Positions 41,038 through 51,352 are shown, counted from the stretch's first letter. The stretch is DNA of 64,000 nucleotides from Pseudomonas frederiksbergensis (GCF_900105495.1 NZ_FNTF01000002.1:1587501-1651500), one strand, 5' to 3'. Translations and numbers: made by a program. Notes: generated by a model from the sequence alone, not told the origin.

Positions 41038-41949
41038 CTAAATTTGTGCTGTCTCCGGGCTATCAATCTGCTCCAGCATCCACTTCACAAAATCGCGCAC
41101 CTTCGGCACTTCCGCCGAGTGCTCCGGATACGCCAGGTAATAGGCGTCGGTGCTGGGCATCGCGTGCTGCCAGGGTATGACCAATTTGCCGTCGGCCAAT
41201 TCCTCTTCCACCAGAAACCGCGGCAACAGCGCCACGCCGCAGCCGACCTGGGCGGCGCGGATGCACATATAAAAGGTTTCGAAACGCGGACCATGGTAGC
41301 TGTGTTCGGTGTGGTAGCCCTGACTGTCAAACCAGTCGTGCCAGGCCTGGGGTCGGGAAGCGTTTTGCAGCAGGACCAGGTCGGTGAGCTGCGTAGGATC
41401 GGTGAACGGCGTGTCCGGCAGGCTGCCCGGTGCGCAGACCGGCACCAGTTCTTCGCCGAACAGCTTCAGGCATTCGGTGCCGGGCCGAGAGCCCTGGCCG
41501 AAATAAAACGCCAGGTCGCTGCGACCTTGCAACAGATCGTCGGCTTCCTGTTCGCTGCACAAGTCGAGATGGATCGACGGATGGCGCAGGCGCCAGCCTT
41601 TCAAGCGTGGCACCAGCCAGCGCGCGCCGAAGGTCGGAGGCGTCGAGACGCGCAGGACTTCGGTTTCACCGCCGTAGGAGCGAAGGTAGTGGGTCGACAT
41701 CTCGACCTGCGTGAGGATTTTTCTGACCTCCACCAGGTACAAGTCACCGGCCGGGGTCATTTGCAGGCGTCGGCGCACCCGGCGGAACAGCAGGTGCTGC
41801 AGCAATTCTTCGAGTTGCGCGACCTGTTTGCTGACAGCGCTCTGGGTCAGGTTCAGCTCTTCAGCCGCCCGGGTGAAGCTCAAATGCCGGGTGACGGCCT
41901 CAAAACACTGCAGCGCGGTGATCGACGGCAAGTAGCGTTTATTCAGCAT
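41038..41949 (-). CDS. LysR-family transcriptional regulator (next to amaB)
   Basis: A 303-residue regulator with the N-terminal winged helix-turn-helix (LPSITALQCFEAVTRHLSFT then AAEELNLTQSAVSKQVAQLE) and a C-terminal effector-binding domain of the GcvA/AmpR subgroup. AAAGGA precedes the ATG. It is divergent from amaB across a 174-bp spacer, the layout also known from P. putida, and most likely controls lysine/pipecolate catabolism; that link is by position only. Confidence 0.9.
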   Translation of the reverse strand: MLNKRYLPSITALQCFEAVTRHLSFTRAAEELNLTQSAVSKQVAQLEELLQHLLFRRVRRRLQMTPAGDLYLVEVRKILTQVEMSTHYLRSYGGETEVLRVSTPPTFGARWLVPRLKGWRLRHPSIHLDLCSEQEADDLLQGRSDLAFYFGQGSRPGTECLKLFGEELVPVCAPGSLPDTPFTDPTQLTDLVLLQNASRPQAWHDWFDSQGYHTEHSYHGPRFETFYMCIRAAQVGCGVALLPRFLVEEELADGKLVIPWQHAMPSTDAYYLAYPEHSAEVPKVRDFVKWMLEQIDSPETAQI

Positions 41950-42123
41950 TGGTTGTCCTTTTTTCTTGTTTCTTTCTACCAGCAGTTCGCAGCATGAATA
42001 AACGGAATGATATCTCTCTTAAAGGTCGTTTGTTGGGTAACGTCGGGAGCGCTAAAACTACAGGCCTCACCAGCCGAATCAATCCGGCTGCACGTTTTCT
42101 GTTTTTCGCTTGAGGAGTGACCC

Positions 42124-43614
42124 ATGGTTGCCGCATTGCTTGATCGTCTTGGTGTGAACCCGGCCCTGTACCAGAACGGCAAAGTGCCGGTGCATTCGCC
42201 GATCGATGGCAGCCGGATCGCCGCCGTGAACTGGGAAGGCGCCGCTGAAGTCGAGCAGCACATCAGTCGTGCAGATCATGCGTTCGAATTGTGGCGCAAG
42301 GTCCCGGCCCCGCGCCGTGGCGAACTGGTCCGCCAACTGGGCGATATCCTGCGTGAATACAAGGCCGACCTCGGCGAGCTGGTGTCCTGGGAAGCCGGCA
42401 AGATCACTCAGGAAGGCCTGGGTGAAGTTCAGGAAATGATCGACATCTGTGATTTCGCCGTCGGCCTGTCCCGTCAGTTGTACGGTTTGACCATCGCTTC
42501 CGAGCGTCCGGGCCACCACATGCGCGAAACCTGGCACCCGCTGGGCGTCGTTGGCGTGATCAGCGCGTTCAACTTCCCGGTTGCGGTTTGGGCCTGGAAC
42601 TCTGCGCTGGCGCTGGTCTGCGGCAACCCGGTGATCTGGAAGCCATCGGAAAAAACGCCCCTGACCGCACTGGCCTGCCAGGCACTGTTCGACCGTGTAC
42701 TGAAGAATTTCAGCGATGCGCCGCCACACCTGAGCCAAGTCATCATCGGCGGTCGCGATGCCGGTGAAGCCCTGGTCGATGACCCGCGTGTCGCGCTGAT
42801 CAGCGCCACCGGCAGCACCCGCATGGGCCGTGAAGTGGCGCCGAAAATCGCCGCACGTTTCGCTCGCAGCATTCTGGAACTGGGCGGCAACAACGCGATG
42901 ATCCTCGGTCCAAGCGCCGACCTGGACATGGCCGTAAGAGCCATCCTGTTCAGCGCCGTCGGCACTGCCGGTCAGCGTTGCACCACGTTGCGTCGCCTGA
43001 TTGCCCATGAATCGGTGAAAGAAGAAATCGTCACCCGCCTAAAAGCCGCGTACTCCAAAGTGCGCATCGGCAATCCACTGGAAGGCAATCTGATCGGTCC
43101 GTTGATCGATAAACACAGCTTCGAAAACATGCAGGACGCGCTTGAGCAGGCCTTGAGCGAAGGCGGCCGGGTGTTCGGCGGCAAGCGCCAACTGGAAGAC
43201 AAATTCCCTAATGCTTATTACGTCTCGCCGGCCATCGTTGAAATGCCGGAGCAGAGCGACGTGGTCTGCAACGAAACCTTCGCGCCGATTTTGTACGTGG
43301 TCGGTTACAAGGATTTCGACGAAGCGTTGCGCCTGAACAACGCCGTGCCACAAGGCCTGTCGTCGTGCATCTTCACCACTGACGTGCGTGAAGCCGAACA
43401 GTTCATGTCGGCGGTGGGCAGCGACTGCGGCATCGCCAACGTCAACATCGGCCCGAGCGGCGCGGAAATCGGCGGGGCGTTTGGCGGTGAGAAAGAAACG
43501 GGCGGTGGTCGTGAGTCCGGTTCCGATGCATGGCGCGGCTACATGCGCCGTCAGACCAACACCGTGAACTACTCGCTGGAGTTGCCGTTGGCTCAGGGTA
43601 TTACCTTCGATTAA
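42124..43614 (+). CDS. amaB: L-piperidine-6-carboxylate dehydrogenase AmaB
   Basis: An NAD-dependent aldehyde dehydrogenase (ALDH7 type, 496 residues) that oxidises piperideine-6-carboxylate / aminoadipate semialdehyde to L-2-aminoadipate in the D-lysine/pipecolate branch of lysine catabolism. The catalytic cysteine is C286 (GTAGQRCTTLRR) and the general base E252 (ILELGGNNAM). The cofactor region shows SAFNFPVAVWAWN. GAGGAGTGACCC precedes the ATG. The partner oxidase gene amaA follows after a REP doublet, and the arrangement matches P. putida amaAB. Confidence 0.92.
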   Translation: MVAALLDRLGVNPALYQNGKVPVHSPIDGSRIAAVNWEGAAEVEQHISRADHAFELWRKVPAPRRGELVRQLGDILREYKADLGELVSWEAGKITQEGLGEVQEMIDICDFAVGLSRQLYGLTIASERPGHHMRETWHPLGVVGVISAFNFPVAVWAWNSALALVCGNPVIWKPSEKTPLTALACQALFDRVLKNFSDAPPHLSQVIIGGRDAGEALVDDPRVALISATGSTRMGREVAPKIAARFARSILELGGNNAMILGPSADLDMAVRAILFSAVGTAGQRCTTLRRLIAHESVKEEIVTRLKAAYSKVRIGNPLEGNLIGPLIDKHSFENMQDALEQALSEGGRVFGGKRQLEDKFPNAYYVSPAIVEMPEQSDVVCNETFAPILYVVGYKDFDEALRLNNAVPQGLSSCIFTTDVREAEQFMSAVGSDCGIANVNIGPSGAEIGGAFGGEKETGGGRESGSDAWRGYMRRQTNTVNYSLELPLAQGITFD

Positions 43615-43641
43615 ACACAGTTCTTGAACCCATAAAGAACC

Positions 43642-43731
43642 CTGTGGGAGCGAGCTTGCTCGCGATGAGGGCCTGTCAGCCGACATCAATGTGGCTGACA
43701 GATAGCAATCGCGAGCAGGCTCGCTCCCACA
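43642..43731. repeat. REP doublet 5 between amaB and amaA
   Basis: Inverted GTGGGAGCGAGCTTGCTCGC and GCGAGCAGGCTCGCTCCCAC arms, one with a single C-to-T change. It sits inside a probable operon and may give the two messages different stability. Confidence 0.85.
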
Positions 43732-43773
43732 ATGAATGGTGTGTGTTGGTTAGGTTTCTGTTGGAGTCTGGCA

Positions 43774-45057
43774 ATGCCGTTACGCGAAGAGTGTCTGTGG
43801 GAAAAACTGACGCCGCAAAGGCCTGACAACGCGGCGCTCAAGGGGGAGGTGACGGTGGATGTCTGCGTCATCGGCGCCGGTTTTACCGGTCTGTCGGCGG
43901 CGGTGCATCTGCTGGAAAAAGGCAAAAGCGTCTGTGTGCTGGAAGCCCATCGCGCCGGTCATGGCGGATCGGGGCGCAACGTCGGGCTGGTCAACGCCGG
44001 GATGTGGATTCCACCGGACGAGATCGAAGCCGGTTTTGGCGAAGCGGTCGGCAGTCAGCTCAATCGCATGCTCGGTGCGGCACCGTCCCTGGTGTTCAGC
44101 CTTGTGGACAAGTACAACATCGATTGCCAATTGCGCCGCGAAGGCACGCTGCACATGGCGCACAACGCCCGTGGCGAAGCGGACTTGCGCAGCCGTGAAG
44201 AACAATGGAAACGTCGCGGCGCGCCGGTGGAACTGCTGACCGGTCAAGCCTGCGAACAAGCAACGGGCACCAAAAAGATCGCCGCTGCGCTGCTCGATCG
44301 TCGAGCCGGCACGATCAACCCAATGGCTTACACGACGGGGCTGGCCAAAGCGGCCATCGGTCTGGGCGGTCAGTTGTTCGATCATTCCCCGGTAACCCGG
44401 CTCGAACGCCAGGGCCAGCGCTGGTCGGTACAAACCGCTCAGGGTTCGGTGCTTGCCGAGCAAGTCGTGATTGCCTCCAACGCCTACACCGAAGGTGACT
44501 GGACGGAATTGCGGCGTAACTTCTTCCCCGGCTATTACTATCAAGTGGCCTCGGTCCCACTGACCGAAGAGGCGGCGCAGCAAATTCTCCCCGGTGGCCA
44601 GGGTTCCTGGGACACCCGCCAGGTTCTCAGCAGTGTTCGTCGCGACAAGGACGGTCGTCTGCTGCTCGGCAGTCTCGGTAATGGCAATCAGAAACCAACC
44701 TGGTTTCTCAAAGCCTGGGCCGATCGGGTTCAGCAGCACTATTTCCCTTACCTCAAACCGGTGGAATGGGAGTGCACCTGGACCGGTTGCATTGCCTTTA
44801 CCCCCGATCATTTGATGCGTTTGTTCGAGCCGGCGCCCGGTTTAGTGGCAGTCACCGGTTACAACGGCCGGGGCGTCACGACTGGCACTGTCGTCGGCAA
44901 AGCCTTTGCCGATTATCTGTGTCACGGGAATCCTCAGGCGCTGCCGATTCCCTTCGCGCCCATGCAGCCATTGGCGGGCGTGGGATTGCGCAGCTGCCTG
45001 TACGAGGCCGGATTCTCGCTGTATCACGCAGGCCAGTGCTTGCGGATCGTTATTTGA
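43774..45057 (+). CDS. amaA: L-pipecolate oxidase AmaA (FAD-dependent)
   Basis: A 427-residue DAO-family flavoprotein that oxidises L-pipecolate to piperideine-6-carboxylate, the substrate of AmaB. The dinucleotide-binding fingerprint is VDVCVIGAGFTGLSAAVHLL, with an Arg-rich segment GGSGRNVGLVNAG after it. The C-terminal FAD-contact is VAVTGYNGRGVTTGTVVGKA. TTGGAG lies nine bases before the ATG at 43774. The symbol is assigned from adjacency to amaB and resemblance to the P. putida protein. Confidence 0.88.
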   Translation: MPLREECLWEKLTPQRPDNAALKGEVTVDVCVIGAGFTGLSAAVHLLEKGKSVCVLEAHRAGHGGSGRNVGLVNAGMWIPPDEIEAGFGEAVGSQLNRMLGAAPSLVFSLVDKYNIDCQLRREGTLHMAHNARGEADLRSREEQWKRRGAPVELLTGQACEQATGTKKIAAALLDRRAGTINPMAYTTGLAKAAIGLGGQLFDHSPVTRLERQGQRWSVQTAQGSVLAEQVVIASNAYTEGDWTELRRNFFPGYYYQVASVPLTEEAAQQILPGGQGSWDTRQVLSSVRRDKDGRLLLGSLGNGNQKPTWFLKAWADRVQQHYFPYLKPVEWECTWTGCIAFTPDHLMRLFEPAPGLVAVTGYNGRGVTTGTVVGKAFADYLCHGNPQALPIPFAPMQPLAGVGLRSCLYEAGFSLYHAGQCLRIVI

Positions 45058-45349
45058 TTGTTGAAATTTGTTGCTGAAAGCGGCGCTTTTTCGCGCAGCG
45101 GCTAGCCTGTAAAAGGTGCGGGTTGTAGCAGTTCCGCACCAGCAGTGTGCACTTCGGTGACGCACGTTGTTACAGGCTGGTTGCACGTCGTTTGGCGCTG
45201 CGGTTGCAATGATGGCGCGCTCGGGTTGCGCCTTTAAAAATAAATGGTTTCACCTTCCGCGGTTTAGACGGTTGCACGCCCAATGAAAATGGGATCGAAA
45301 CAGTCGAAATAACAATAAAGCAGCGACTTTTTTCAGAATAAAAAACCGA
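45058..45349. other. Spacer upstream of the bra-type operon
   Basis: No gene is visible between amaA and the sigma-54 promoter. The stretch is rich in short G-T-rich direct elements such as GGTTGCA, found near 45178, 45203 and 45270, and contains an imperfect dyad GTGTGCACTTCGGTGACGCAC near 45147. These could be activator or repressor sites for the transport operon; I cannot assign an NtrC box with confidence. Confidence 0.35.
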
Positions 45350-45364
45350 TGGCACGGCCCTTGC
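45350..45364 (+). promoter_or_regulatory. Sigma-54 promoter of the branched-chain amino-acid transport operon
   Basis: TGGCACGGCCCTTGC matches the RpoN consensus TGGCACG-N4-TTGC completely, with T following. Transcription would begin near 45376, giving a leader of about 46 nucleotides. Confidence 0.82.
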
Positions 45365-45421
45365 TCTGAGCATTCAGGAAGTCGCAGTGCCAACTAAAAA
45401 AAACCCTTGGAGCACCACCTC

Positions 45422-46555
45422 ATGTCCCAGACGTTTTACAAAAAAGGCTTTTTGGCCCTCGCAGTGGCAACTGCGTTGGGTGTTTCTGCGTTTGCACAGG
45501 CTGATGTGAAAATCGGTGTGGCGGGACCGATGACAGGCGCCAACGCGGCATTTGGCGAGCAGTACATGAAGGGTGCACAGGCTGCGGCCGATGCGGTCAA
45601 CGCAGCGGGCGGCGTAAACGGGGAAAAAATCGTACTGGTCAAAGGCGATGACGCCTGCGAACCGAAACAGGCTGTGACGGTCGCCAAGGACCTGACCAAC
45701 CAGAAAGTCGCTGGGGTAGTCGGTCACTTCTGCTCCTCCTCGACCATCCCGGCTTCGGAGATCTACGACGAAGCGGGCATCATCGCGATCACTCCAGGTT
45801 CCACCAACCCGGCCGTTACCGAGCGTGGCCTGAGCGCCATGTTCCGTATGTGCGGGCGTGACGACCAGCAAGGCATCGTGGCCGGTGATTACATCGTCGA
45901 TGTGCTCAAGGGCAAAAAAGTCGTTGTCCTGCATGACAAGGACACCTACGGCCAAGGCCTGGCGGACGCTACCAAGGCCCAGCTGGAAAAACGCGGCGTG
46001 AAGCCGGTGCTGTACGAAGGCCTGACTCGTGGTGAAAAAGACTTCAGCACCATCGTGACCAAAATCCGCGGCGCTGGTGCCGACGTCGTCTATTTCGGTG
46101 GTCTGCACCCGGAAGCCGGTCCTCTGGTTCGTCAACTTCGTGAACAAGGCCTCAAAGACGTCAAGTTCATGTCCGATGATGGCATCGTGACCGATGAACT
46201 GGTGACCACTGCTGGCGGTCCGCAATTCGTCGACGGCGTGCTGATGACTTTCGGCGCCGACCCACGACTGCTGCCAGACAGCAAGACCGTAGTGGACGAG
46301 TTCCGCAAGAAAGGCACCGAGCCTGAAGGCTACACCCTGTACGCCTACGCTTCGGTTCAGACCCTGGCCGCTGCTTTCAATGGTGCCAAGTCCAACAAGG
46401 GCGAAGAGGCTGCCGCGTGGCTGAAGAAGAACCCGGTCAAAACCGTGATGGGCGAGAAGACCTGGGACGCCAAGGGCGACCTGAAAGTCTCCGACTACGT
46501 GGTTTACCAGTGGGACAAGGACGGCAAATACCACCAGCTGGAAAAACAGAAGTGA
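45422..46555 (+). CDS. braC: Branched-chain amino-acid ABC transporter, periplasmic binding protein
   Basis: A 377-residue LivK/BraC-type binding protein that captures Leu, Ile, Val (and often Ala/Thr) in the periplasm. It has a signal peptide ending SAFAQA and a mature start DVKIGVAGPMTGANAAFGEQ. The Leu-binding fold marks VVGHFCSSSTIPASEIYDEA and ITPGSTNPAVTERG are present, with a cysteine pair around C53 of the mature chain and C86. A longer start at 45407 is possible but would spoil the signal peptide. It heads the braCDEFG-type operon. Confidence 0.9.
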   Translation: MSQTFYKKGFLALAVATALGVSAFAQADVKIGVAGPMTGANAAFGEQYMKGAQAAADAVNAAGGVNGEKIVLVKGDDACEPKQAVTVAKDLTNQKVAGVVGHFCSSSTIPASEIYDEAGIIAITPGSTNPAVTERGLSAMFRMCGRDDQQGIVAGDYIVDVLKGKKVVVLHDKDTYGQGLADATKAQLEKRGVKPVLYEGLTRGEKDFSTIVTKIRGAGADVVYFGGLHPEAGPLVRQLREQGLKDVKFMSDDGIVTDELVTTAGGPQFVDGVLMTFGADPRLLPDSKTVVDEFRKKGTEPEGYTLYAYASVQTLAAAFNGAKSNKGEEAAAWLKKNPVKTVMGEKTWDAKGDLKVSDYVVYQWDKDGKYHQLEKQK

Positions 46556-46566
46556 TATGAACTGCT

Positions 46567-46597
46567 GATGGCTCGGCCCCTTGTGCGCCGGGCCATC
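46567..46597 (+). other. Hairpin between braC and braD
   Basis: GATGGCTCGGC pairs with GCCGGGCCATC around a 9-base loop, 12 bases after the binding-protein stop and with no T run. Such hairpins often protect the upstream message, so that binding protein is made in excess over permease. Confidence 0.6.
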
Positions 46598-46725
46598 AAT
46601 CAACATGTCCGTGCAGTACCTGTCTTTTCTCGTAGAGCTGCACACAACCGTGTTGCGCCGGTGGCTGAACCCCGGTCCGTCGCATCCGGCTTCTGTGCAG
46701 TCTCTCAAATGCGTGAGATTGCGTT

Positions 46726-47640
<915 letters not shown>

Positions 47641-47643
47641 GCG

Positions 47644-48927
47644 ATGTCTTCAACCACTAAAAAAACCATTGATCTCAAAAGAAGCCTGGTTGACGCGATT
47701 CTTGCCGGCCTTGTCGCCCTGATTGTGTTCGGCCCGATTGTCGGCGTGGTCCTCGACGGCTACGGCTTCAACCTGGAAACGACCCGGGTGGCATGGATTG
47801 TCGCCATCGTCATGGCCGGCCGCTTCGCCTTGAGCCTGTTCCTGCAAACTCCCAAGGGCCTGAGAATTCTTGAAGGCTTTGAAAGCACCGGCTCCGGGGT
47901 TCATGTACTGCCGCCTGATTACAAAACCCGGTTGCGCTGGATCATCCCGCTGGTAATTGTGATTGCCGTGGTGTTCCCGTTTTTCTCCAACTCCTACCTG
48001 CTGGGCGTGGTCATCCTCGGGCTGATTTACGTACTGCTGGGCCTGGGGCTGAACATCGTGGTCGGCCTGGCCGGTCTGCTCGACCTGGGTTACGTGGCGT
48101 TCTACGCCATCGGTGCCTACGGCCTGGCGCTCGGTTACCAATACCTCGGTCTGGGCTTCTGGACGGTGCTGCCGCTGGCGGCGATCACCGCGGGCCTTGC
48201 CGGTTGCATCCTCGGTTTTCCGGTGCTGCGCCTGCACGGTGACTACCTGGCGATCGTGACTCTGGGCTTCGGTGAAATCATCCGCTTGATCCTCAATAAC
48301 TGGCTGTCCCTGACTGGCGGCCCGAATGGCATGGCGGCTCCATTGCCAACGTTCTTCGGCCTCGAGTTCGGTAAACGGGCGAAGGAGGGTGGGGTTCCGT
48401 TCCATGAGTTTTTCGGTATCGCCTATAACCCGGACGTGAAGTACTACTTCATCTACGCGGTGTTGTTCCTGGTGGTACTGGCCGTGCTGTACATCAAGCA
48501 TCGTCTGGTCAAGATGCCGGTTGGTCGCGCCTGGGAAGCCTTGCGTGAAGACGAAATCGCTTGCCGCTCCATGGGCCTGAACCACGTACTGGTCAAGCTT
48601 TCGGCGTTCACCATCGGTGCCTCGACGGCCGGTCTGGCTGGCGTGTTCTTCGCCACCTATCAAGGTTTCGTCAACCCGACCTCGTTCACCTTCTTCGAAT
48701 CGGCATTGATCCTCGCCATCGTGGTACTCGGCGGGATGGGCTCGACCATCGGTGTGGTGATTGCGGCTTTCGTGCTGACCGTCGCCCCGGAACTGCTGCG
48801 GGGGTTCGCGGAATACCGCGTGCTGCTGTTCGGCATCCTGATGGTGTTGATGATGATCTGGCGACCGCGCGGCCTGATTCGGATCAGCCGTACCGGTGTG
48901 ACCCCGCGTAAAGGAGTAGCGCCATGA
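47644..48927 (+). CDS. braE: Branched-chain amino-acid ABC transporter permease (LivM/BraE)
   Basis: The second permease subunit, 427 residues. It has an N-terminal extension with two helices (about 17-40, 46-64), as in other Pseudomonas BraE proteins, then the LivM core with GLGLNIVVGLAGLLDLGYVA, LRLHGDYLAIVTLGFGEIIR and the coupling motif RAWEALREDEIACRSMGLN. It overlaps the next gene by four bases. Confidence 0.95.
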   Translation: MSSTTKKTIDLKRSLVDAILAGLVALIVFGPIVGVVLDGYGFNLETTRVAWIVAIVMAGRFALSLFLQTPKGLRILEGFESTGSGVHVLPPDYKTRLRWIIPLVIVIAVVFPFFSNSYLLGVVILGLIYVLLGLGLNIVVGLAGLLDLGYVAFYAIGAYGLALGYQYLGLGFWTVLPLAAITAGLAGCILGFPVLRLHGDYLAIVTLGFGEIIRLILNNWLSLTGGPNGMAAPLPTFFGLEFGKRAKEGGVPFHEFFGIAYNPDVKYYFIYAVLFLVVLAVLYIKHRLVKMPVGRAWEALREDEIACRSMGLNHVLVKLSAFTIGASTAGLAGVFFATYQGFVNPTSFTFFESALILAIVVLGGMGSTIGVVIAAFVLTVAPELLRGFAEYRVLLFGILMVLMMIWRPRGLIRISRTGVTPRKGVAP

Positions 48928-49799
48928 GCGAAGTCGTACTTTCGGTCGAGAAGCTGATGATGCACTTCGGCGGCATCAAGGCGTTGAACGATGTCAGCCT
49001 GAAGGTCAAGCGCAACTCGATCTTCGCCCTGATCGGCCCCAACGGCGCTGGCAAGACCACCGTGTTCAACTGCCTGACCGGGTTCTACAAGGCCTCGGGC
49101 GGCAAGATCGAACTCAACATCCGCGGCGAGCAGACCAACGTCATCAAGCTGCTGGGCGAATCGTTCAAACCGGTCGATTTCGTTTCGCCGAAATCCTTCG
49201 CCAGTCGGATGTTCTACAAGATGTTCGGCGGCACCCACCTGGTGAACCGGGCCGGCCTGGCGCGGACGTTCCAGAACATTCGCCTGTTCAAGGAAATGTC
49301 GGTGCTGGAAAACCTGCTGGTCGCCCAGCACATGTGGGTCAACCGCAACCTGCTGGCCGGCATTCTCAACACCAAGGGGTATCGCAAGGCCGAAAGCGAT
49401 GCGCTGGACCATGCGTTCTACTGGCTGGAAGTGGTGGATCTGGTGGACTGCGCCAACCGTCTGGCCGGTGAATTGTCCTACGGTCAGCAACGTCGTCTGG
49501 AAATCGCCCGGGCCATGTGCACCCGGCCGCAGATCATCTGTCTCGACGAACCGGCCGCCGGCCTCAACCCTCAGGAAACCGAAGCGCTGAGCGCGATGAT
49601 CCGGCTGCTGCGCGACGAGCACGATCTGACCGTGGTGCTGATCGAACACGACATGGGCATGGTAATGAGCATTTCCGACCACATCGTGGTGCTGGACCAC
49701 GGCATCGTCATCGCCGAGGGCGGGCCTGATGCGATTCGTAACGATCCGAAAGTGATTGCGGCCTATCTGGGCGCCGATGAAGAGGAAGTGGTGCTATGA
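48924..49799 (+). CDS. braF: Branched-chain amino-acid ABC transporter ATP-binding protein (LivG/BraF)
   Basis: A 291-residue ATPase with Walker A GPNGAGKTT, a signature LSYGQQRRLEIARAM and Walker B IICLDEPAAGLNP followed by H in IEHDMG. An insertion of about 40 residues around positions 70-110 (LGESFKPVDFVSPKSFASRM) is larger than in E. coli LivG. It overlaps both neighbours by four bases, giving tight coupling. Confidence 0.95.
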   Translation: MSEVVLSVEKLMMHFGGIKALNDVSLKVKRNSIFALIGPNGAGKTTVFNCLTGFYKASGGKIELNIRGEQTNVIKLLGESFKPVDFVSPKSFASRMFYKMFGGTHLVNRAGLARTFQNIRLFKEMSVLENLLVAQHMWVNRNLLAGILNTKGYRKAESDALDHAFYWLEVVDLVDCANRLAGELSYGQQRRLEIARAMCTRPQIICLDEPAAGLNPQETEALSAMIRLLRDEHDLTVVLIEHDMGMVMSISDHIVVLDHGIVIAEGGPDAIRNDPKVIAAYLGADEEEVVL

Positions 49800-50512
49800 G
49801 CCAACCCATCCTCGAACTGAAGGATCTGGATGTGTTTTACGGGCCGATCCAGGCTCTGAAGAATGTCTCGCTGCACATCAATGAAGGTGAAACGGTCAGC
49901 CTGATCGGCTCCAACGGCGCCGGCAAGTCGACCCTGCTGATGTCGATTTTTGGTCAACCGCGGGCGGCGGACGGGCAGATCATTTATCAGGGTGTGGATA
50001 TCACCCACAAGTCGTCCCACTACATCGCGTCCAACGGCATCGCTCAATCGCCGGAAGGTCGGCGGGTGTTCCCTGACATGACTGTCGAGGAAAACCTGCA
50101 AATGGGCACCATTCCTATCGGTGACAAGTACGCCAAGGAAGACATGCAACGCATGTTCGAGTTGTTCCCGCGACTCGAAGAGCGGCGCAATCAGCGGGCG
50201 ATGACCATGTCCGGCGGCGAGCAGCAAATGCTCGCCATCGCACGAGCGTTGATGAGCCGGCCGAAACTGCTGTTGCTCGATGAGCCGAGCCTGGGTCTGG
50301 CGCCGATTGTGGTGAAACAGATCTTCGCGACCCTGCGGGAGCTGGCGAAAACCGGCATGACCATCTTCCTGGTGGAGCAGAACGCCAACCACGCCCTCAA
50401 ACTGTCCGATCGGGCGTACGTGATGGTCAACGGTGAGATCCGCCTCACGGGCACCGGCAAGGAGCTGCTGGTTAACGAGGAAGTGCGCAACGCCTATCTC
50501 GGCGGGCACTGA
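49796..50512 (+). CDS. braG: Branched-chain amino-acid ABC transporter ATP-binding protein (LivF/BraG)
   Basis: The second ATPase, 238 residues, with Walker A GSNGAGKSTLL, signature MSGGEQQMLAIARALM, Walker B LLLLDEPSLGLAP and the LVEQNANHAL H-loop region typical of LivF. It is the last gene of the operon and is followed by a strong terminator 18 bases on. Confidence 0.96.
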   Translation: MSQPILELKDLDVFYGPIQALKNVSLHINEGETVSLIGSNGAGKSTLLMSIFGQPRAADGQIIYQGVDITHKSSHYIASNGIAQSPEGRRVFPDMTVEENLQMGTIPIGDKYAKEDMQRMFELFPRLEERRNQRAMTMSGGEQQMLAIARALMSRPKLLLLDEPSLGLAPIVVKQIFATLRELAKTGMTIFLVEQNANHALKLSDRAYVMVNGEIRLTGTGKELLVNEEVRNAYLGGH

Positions 50513-50530
50513 GTTCGCTGTTGTAATACC

Positions 50531-50562
50531 AAGCCCCGGCGCGCTATCGCCGGGGCTTTTTT
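50531..50562 (+). terminator. Rho-independent terminator of the bra operon
   Basis: AAGCCCCGGC pairs with GCCGGGGCTT around an 8-base loop, followed by more T residues. Confidence 0.92.
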
Positions 50563-50588
50563 ACACCTTCAAAACATCACAAATCAAT

Positions 50589-50677
50589 GTGGGAGTGAGC
50601 CTGCTCGCGATAGCGGTGGATCAGTCACTTCAACGTTGACTGACCTATCGCTATCGCGAGCAGGCTCACTCCCACAG
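50589..50677. repeat. REP doublet 6
   Basis: Inverted GTGGGAGTGAGCCTGCTCGC and GCGAGCAGGCTCACTCCCAC arms (a GTGAG variant, matched on both arms) around a palindromic centre AGTCACTTCAACGTTGACTG. Confidence 0.86.
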
Positions 50678-50689
50678 GTGTCTCTGTGT

Positions 50690-51240
50690 GCTTTCCGCAA
50701 ATTGTGGAAAACAATATTCACAAGCTCTGAAACCGCGACATAAAGCCGCTGCAAATAGTTGTTTTGTCACGGTTTTGACTTGTCCCCGTTTGCTGTGGAG
50801 CTGGCTGTGAATAACGTGGGAGTAGCTGGCTGAAAGCCTTTGAAACCGTGGCTTGCAGAGTTGTGGTTGTTTTTTGATCAGGGGTTTTTACGCGGCGTCG
50901 AGCGGGCTTTGTCAACCTTTTTGTTGGTGATGAAAACGGGCTGAAACCGGGCCAGGCTGCCTGTGGATAAGTCTGTGGTTAAACTCTGGAAAGACTCGGC
51001 TGAAGGCCGTAGTTACTGGCTTGGCGCCATCGTCGGTATGACCGGTCAATCGTGCAAAATGCCATGGGCTACACACCGCGCGTTCCACGGTCAAGCAAAT
51101 AAATTTCCAATTTGCCCGCAAAGCCTTGTGCACAGCGGCTTTCAGCTTTTTCACTTGCCCCCGGAAACTGTGGACCGGCCTGTGGATAAGGTGCGCGCAC
51201 ATGGCTGGAAGCCACGGCCGGTAAGGCGCTGCGACGTTTG
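50690..51240. other. Long spacer with DnaA-box-like elements
   Basis: No credible gene is seen in about 650 bases. Two perfect DnaA boxes (TGTGGATAA at 50962-50970 and 51181-51189) and two one-mismatch boxes (TGTGAATAA at 50806-50814, TGTGGTTAA at 50974-50982) have the same orientation. A weaker opposite match is at 50714-50722. An AT-rich patch AAATAAATTTCCAATTT lies near 51097. Degenerate GGCTGAAAGCC-like segments recur between the boxes. Confidence 0.5.
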
Positions 51241-51352
51241 ATCGTTTTTTGTACAGCTTCTGCGGTAGTTGCTGCTGTGGGCAAGGCCGGGCATGCTGGC
51301 TGCTGATTTTCTATTCCCGTGGCTGCCGATCAGCCGAAGCAAGGAGAACACG

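Noticed and set aside
50690..51240. Chromosomal origin of replication
   Set aside because: DnaA-type boxes are present, but dnaA, dnaN, rpmH or gidA are not nearby and the surrounding genes are ordinary transport and metabolic genes.
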